A DNA stretch of 64,000 nt from Candidatus Liberibacter africanus PTSAPSY (GTDB lineage: Bacteria; Pseudomonadota; Alphaproteobacteria; Rhizobiales; Rhizobiaceae). A program made the position numbers and the translations under genes. The stretch spans positions 432,501-496,500 of the forward strand of contig NZ_CP004021.1 of the NCBI RefSeq assembly GCF_001021085.1, given 5' to 3'. Shown here in pieces: positions 63,794-64,000 of the stretch. The notes beneath the pieces were generated by a model. The model made no database searches, was not told where the DNA came from, and saw only the letters and a program-made list of their open reading frames with translations. The first letter of the stretch is position 1. Each line of letters opens with the position of its first letter.

Positions 63794-64000
63794 ATGATCC
63801 CTACTGATAAAAAAATACTCTGCAACTTAGATATGAGAAAATATATGCCTAAAATACTGCAAAATTTTCTTTTTTTTACACTAGCAATACATTTTTATTT
63901 AGCACTTACTCCTGATGTCTCCCATAGTGAACAAACATTTGATAAAAAAATCATACCACGTTTTGTAACAATTAAAGCTAACCGCGCTAATTCACGTATA
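63794..64000 (+). CDS. 5' part of a secreted or membrane-anchored protein gene (partial)
   Basis: Frame open to the window edge. Starts at 63794, 63833 or 63845 are possible; ATG 63845 gives MPKILQNFLFFTLAIHFYLAL, a good signal peptide or anchor, followed by TPDVSHSEQTF. The following IIPRFVTIKANRANSRI fits the start of a bacterial SH3 domain (the RFV-IKA--AN-R pattern), known from secreted SH3b proteins. Only about 50-69 residues are visible, so function is not assigned. Confidence 0.55.
   Translation, partial: MIPTDKKILCNLDMRKYMPKILQNFLFFTLAIHFYLALTPDVSHSEQTFDKKIIPRFVTIKANRANSRI

Overview
The window is about 64 kb of AT-rich alphaproteobacterial chromosome. Its flanks have a Rhizobiales-type gene order: rne, mrcA and prfB on one side, and ffs, dnaX, ybaB and recR on the other. 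The very low GC, the compact gene set and the resident T7-like temperate podophage suggest the genus Liberibacter ('Candidatus Liberibacter' or L. crescens). This identification is inferred from gene content; no database search was possible.

Left chromosomal arm (1-15926): the tail of an unidentified gene, ihfB, lspA, mutS, rne (minus strand), mrcA, prfB with its programmed +1 frameshift, nadK and a polyprenyl diphosphate synthase (both minus), a TrmN6-like methyltransferase, glyQ, a metallo-beta-lactamase-fold hydrolase and tRNA-Arg(CCG). The amidase that I recall between rne and mrcA in relatives, and glyS after glyQ, are not present at those positions.

Prophage (15912-56043, about 40 kb): it is inserted in the 3' end of tRNA-Arg(CCG). 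A 15-bp core repeat marks attL and attR, and the tyrosine integrase lies next to attR. The left half, read right to left, is a T7/BPP-1-like virion operon: small and large terminase, portal, Bbp19-like protein, scaffold, capsid, tail tubes A and B, large internal-virion-like proteins, then a coiled-coil/membrane protein and a 3-TM holin. A frameshifted outer-membrane barrel gene sits beside attL. The centre (35.8-41 kb) is accessory and regulatory DNA. It holds a RuvC-like nuclease with an internal duplication, iteron-like repeats, the wreckage of a Panacea antitoxin gene and a BRO-N gene, and an intact Panacea antitoxin followed by a membrane-protein (candidate toxin) gene. It also holds a membrane protein gene behind the repressor, and a double-HTH repressor whose C-terminus is encoded by an 11-copy CAACT microsatellite.

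The right half reads left to right: Rha-type regulator, T7 gp17-like tail fibre, then, beyond a convergent accessory operon, a recombination/replication module. That module contains a Sak4-like ATPase, a DUF669-like ssDNA-binding protein, a RadD-like helicase, a PD-(D/E)XK nuclease and a primase-helicase. A phage guanylate kinase and the integrase follow. A 67-bp operator/promoter next to the repressor is repeated almost perfectly at 46350-46416, between the accessory operon and the replication operon, so one repressor probably controls both.

Just outside attR, 56.0-58.1 kb holds a lipoprotein gene with 17-residue repeats and decayed copies of the prophage's two lysis genes, ending near another att-like core. 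This looks like the remnant of an earlier prophage at the same tRNA. The right chromosomal arm (58260-64000) carries tsaC/sua5, a GlcD-type FAD oxidoreductase, recR, ybaB, dnaX split by an A11 slippery run into gamma and tau frames, the SRP RNA, and the start of a secreted protein gene.
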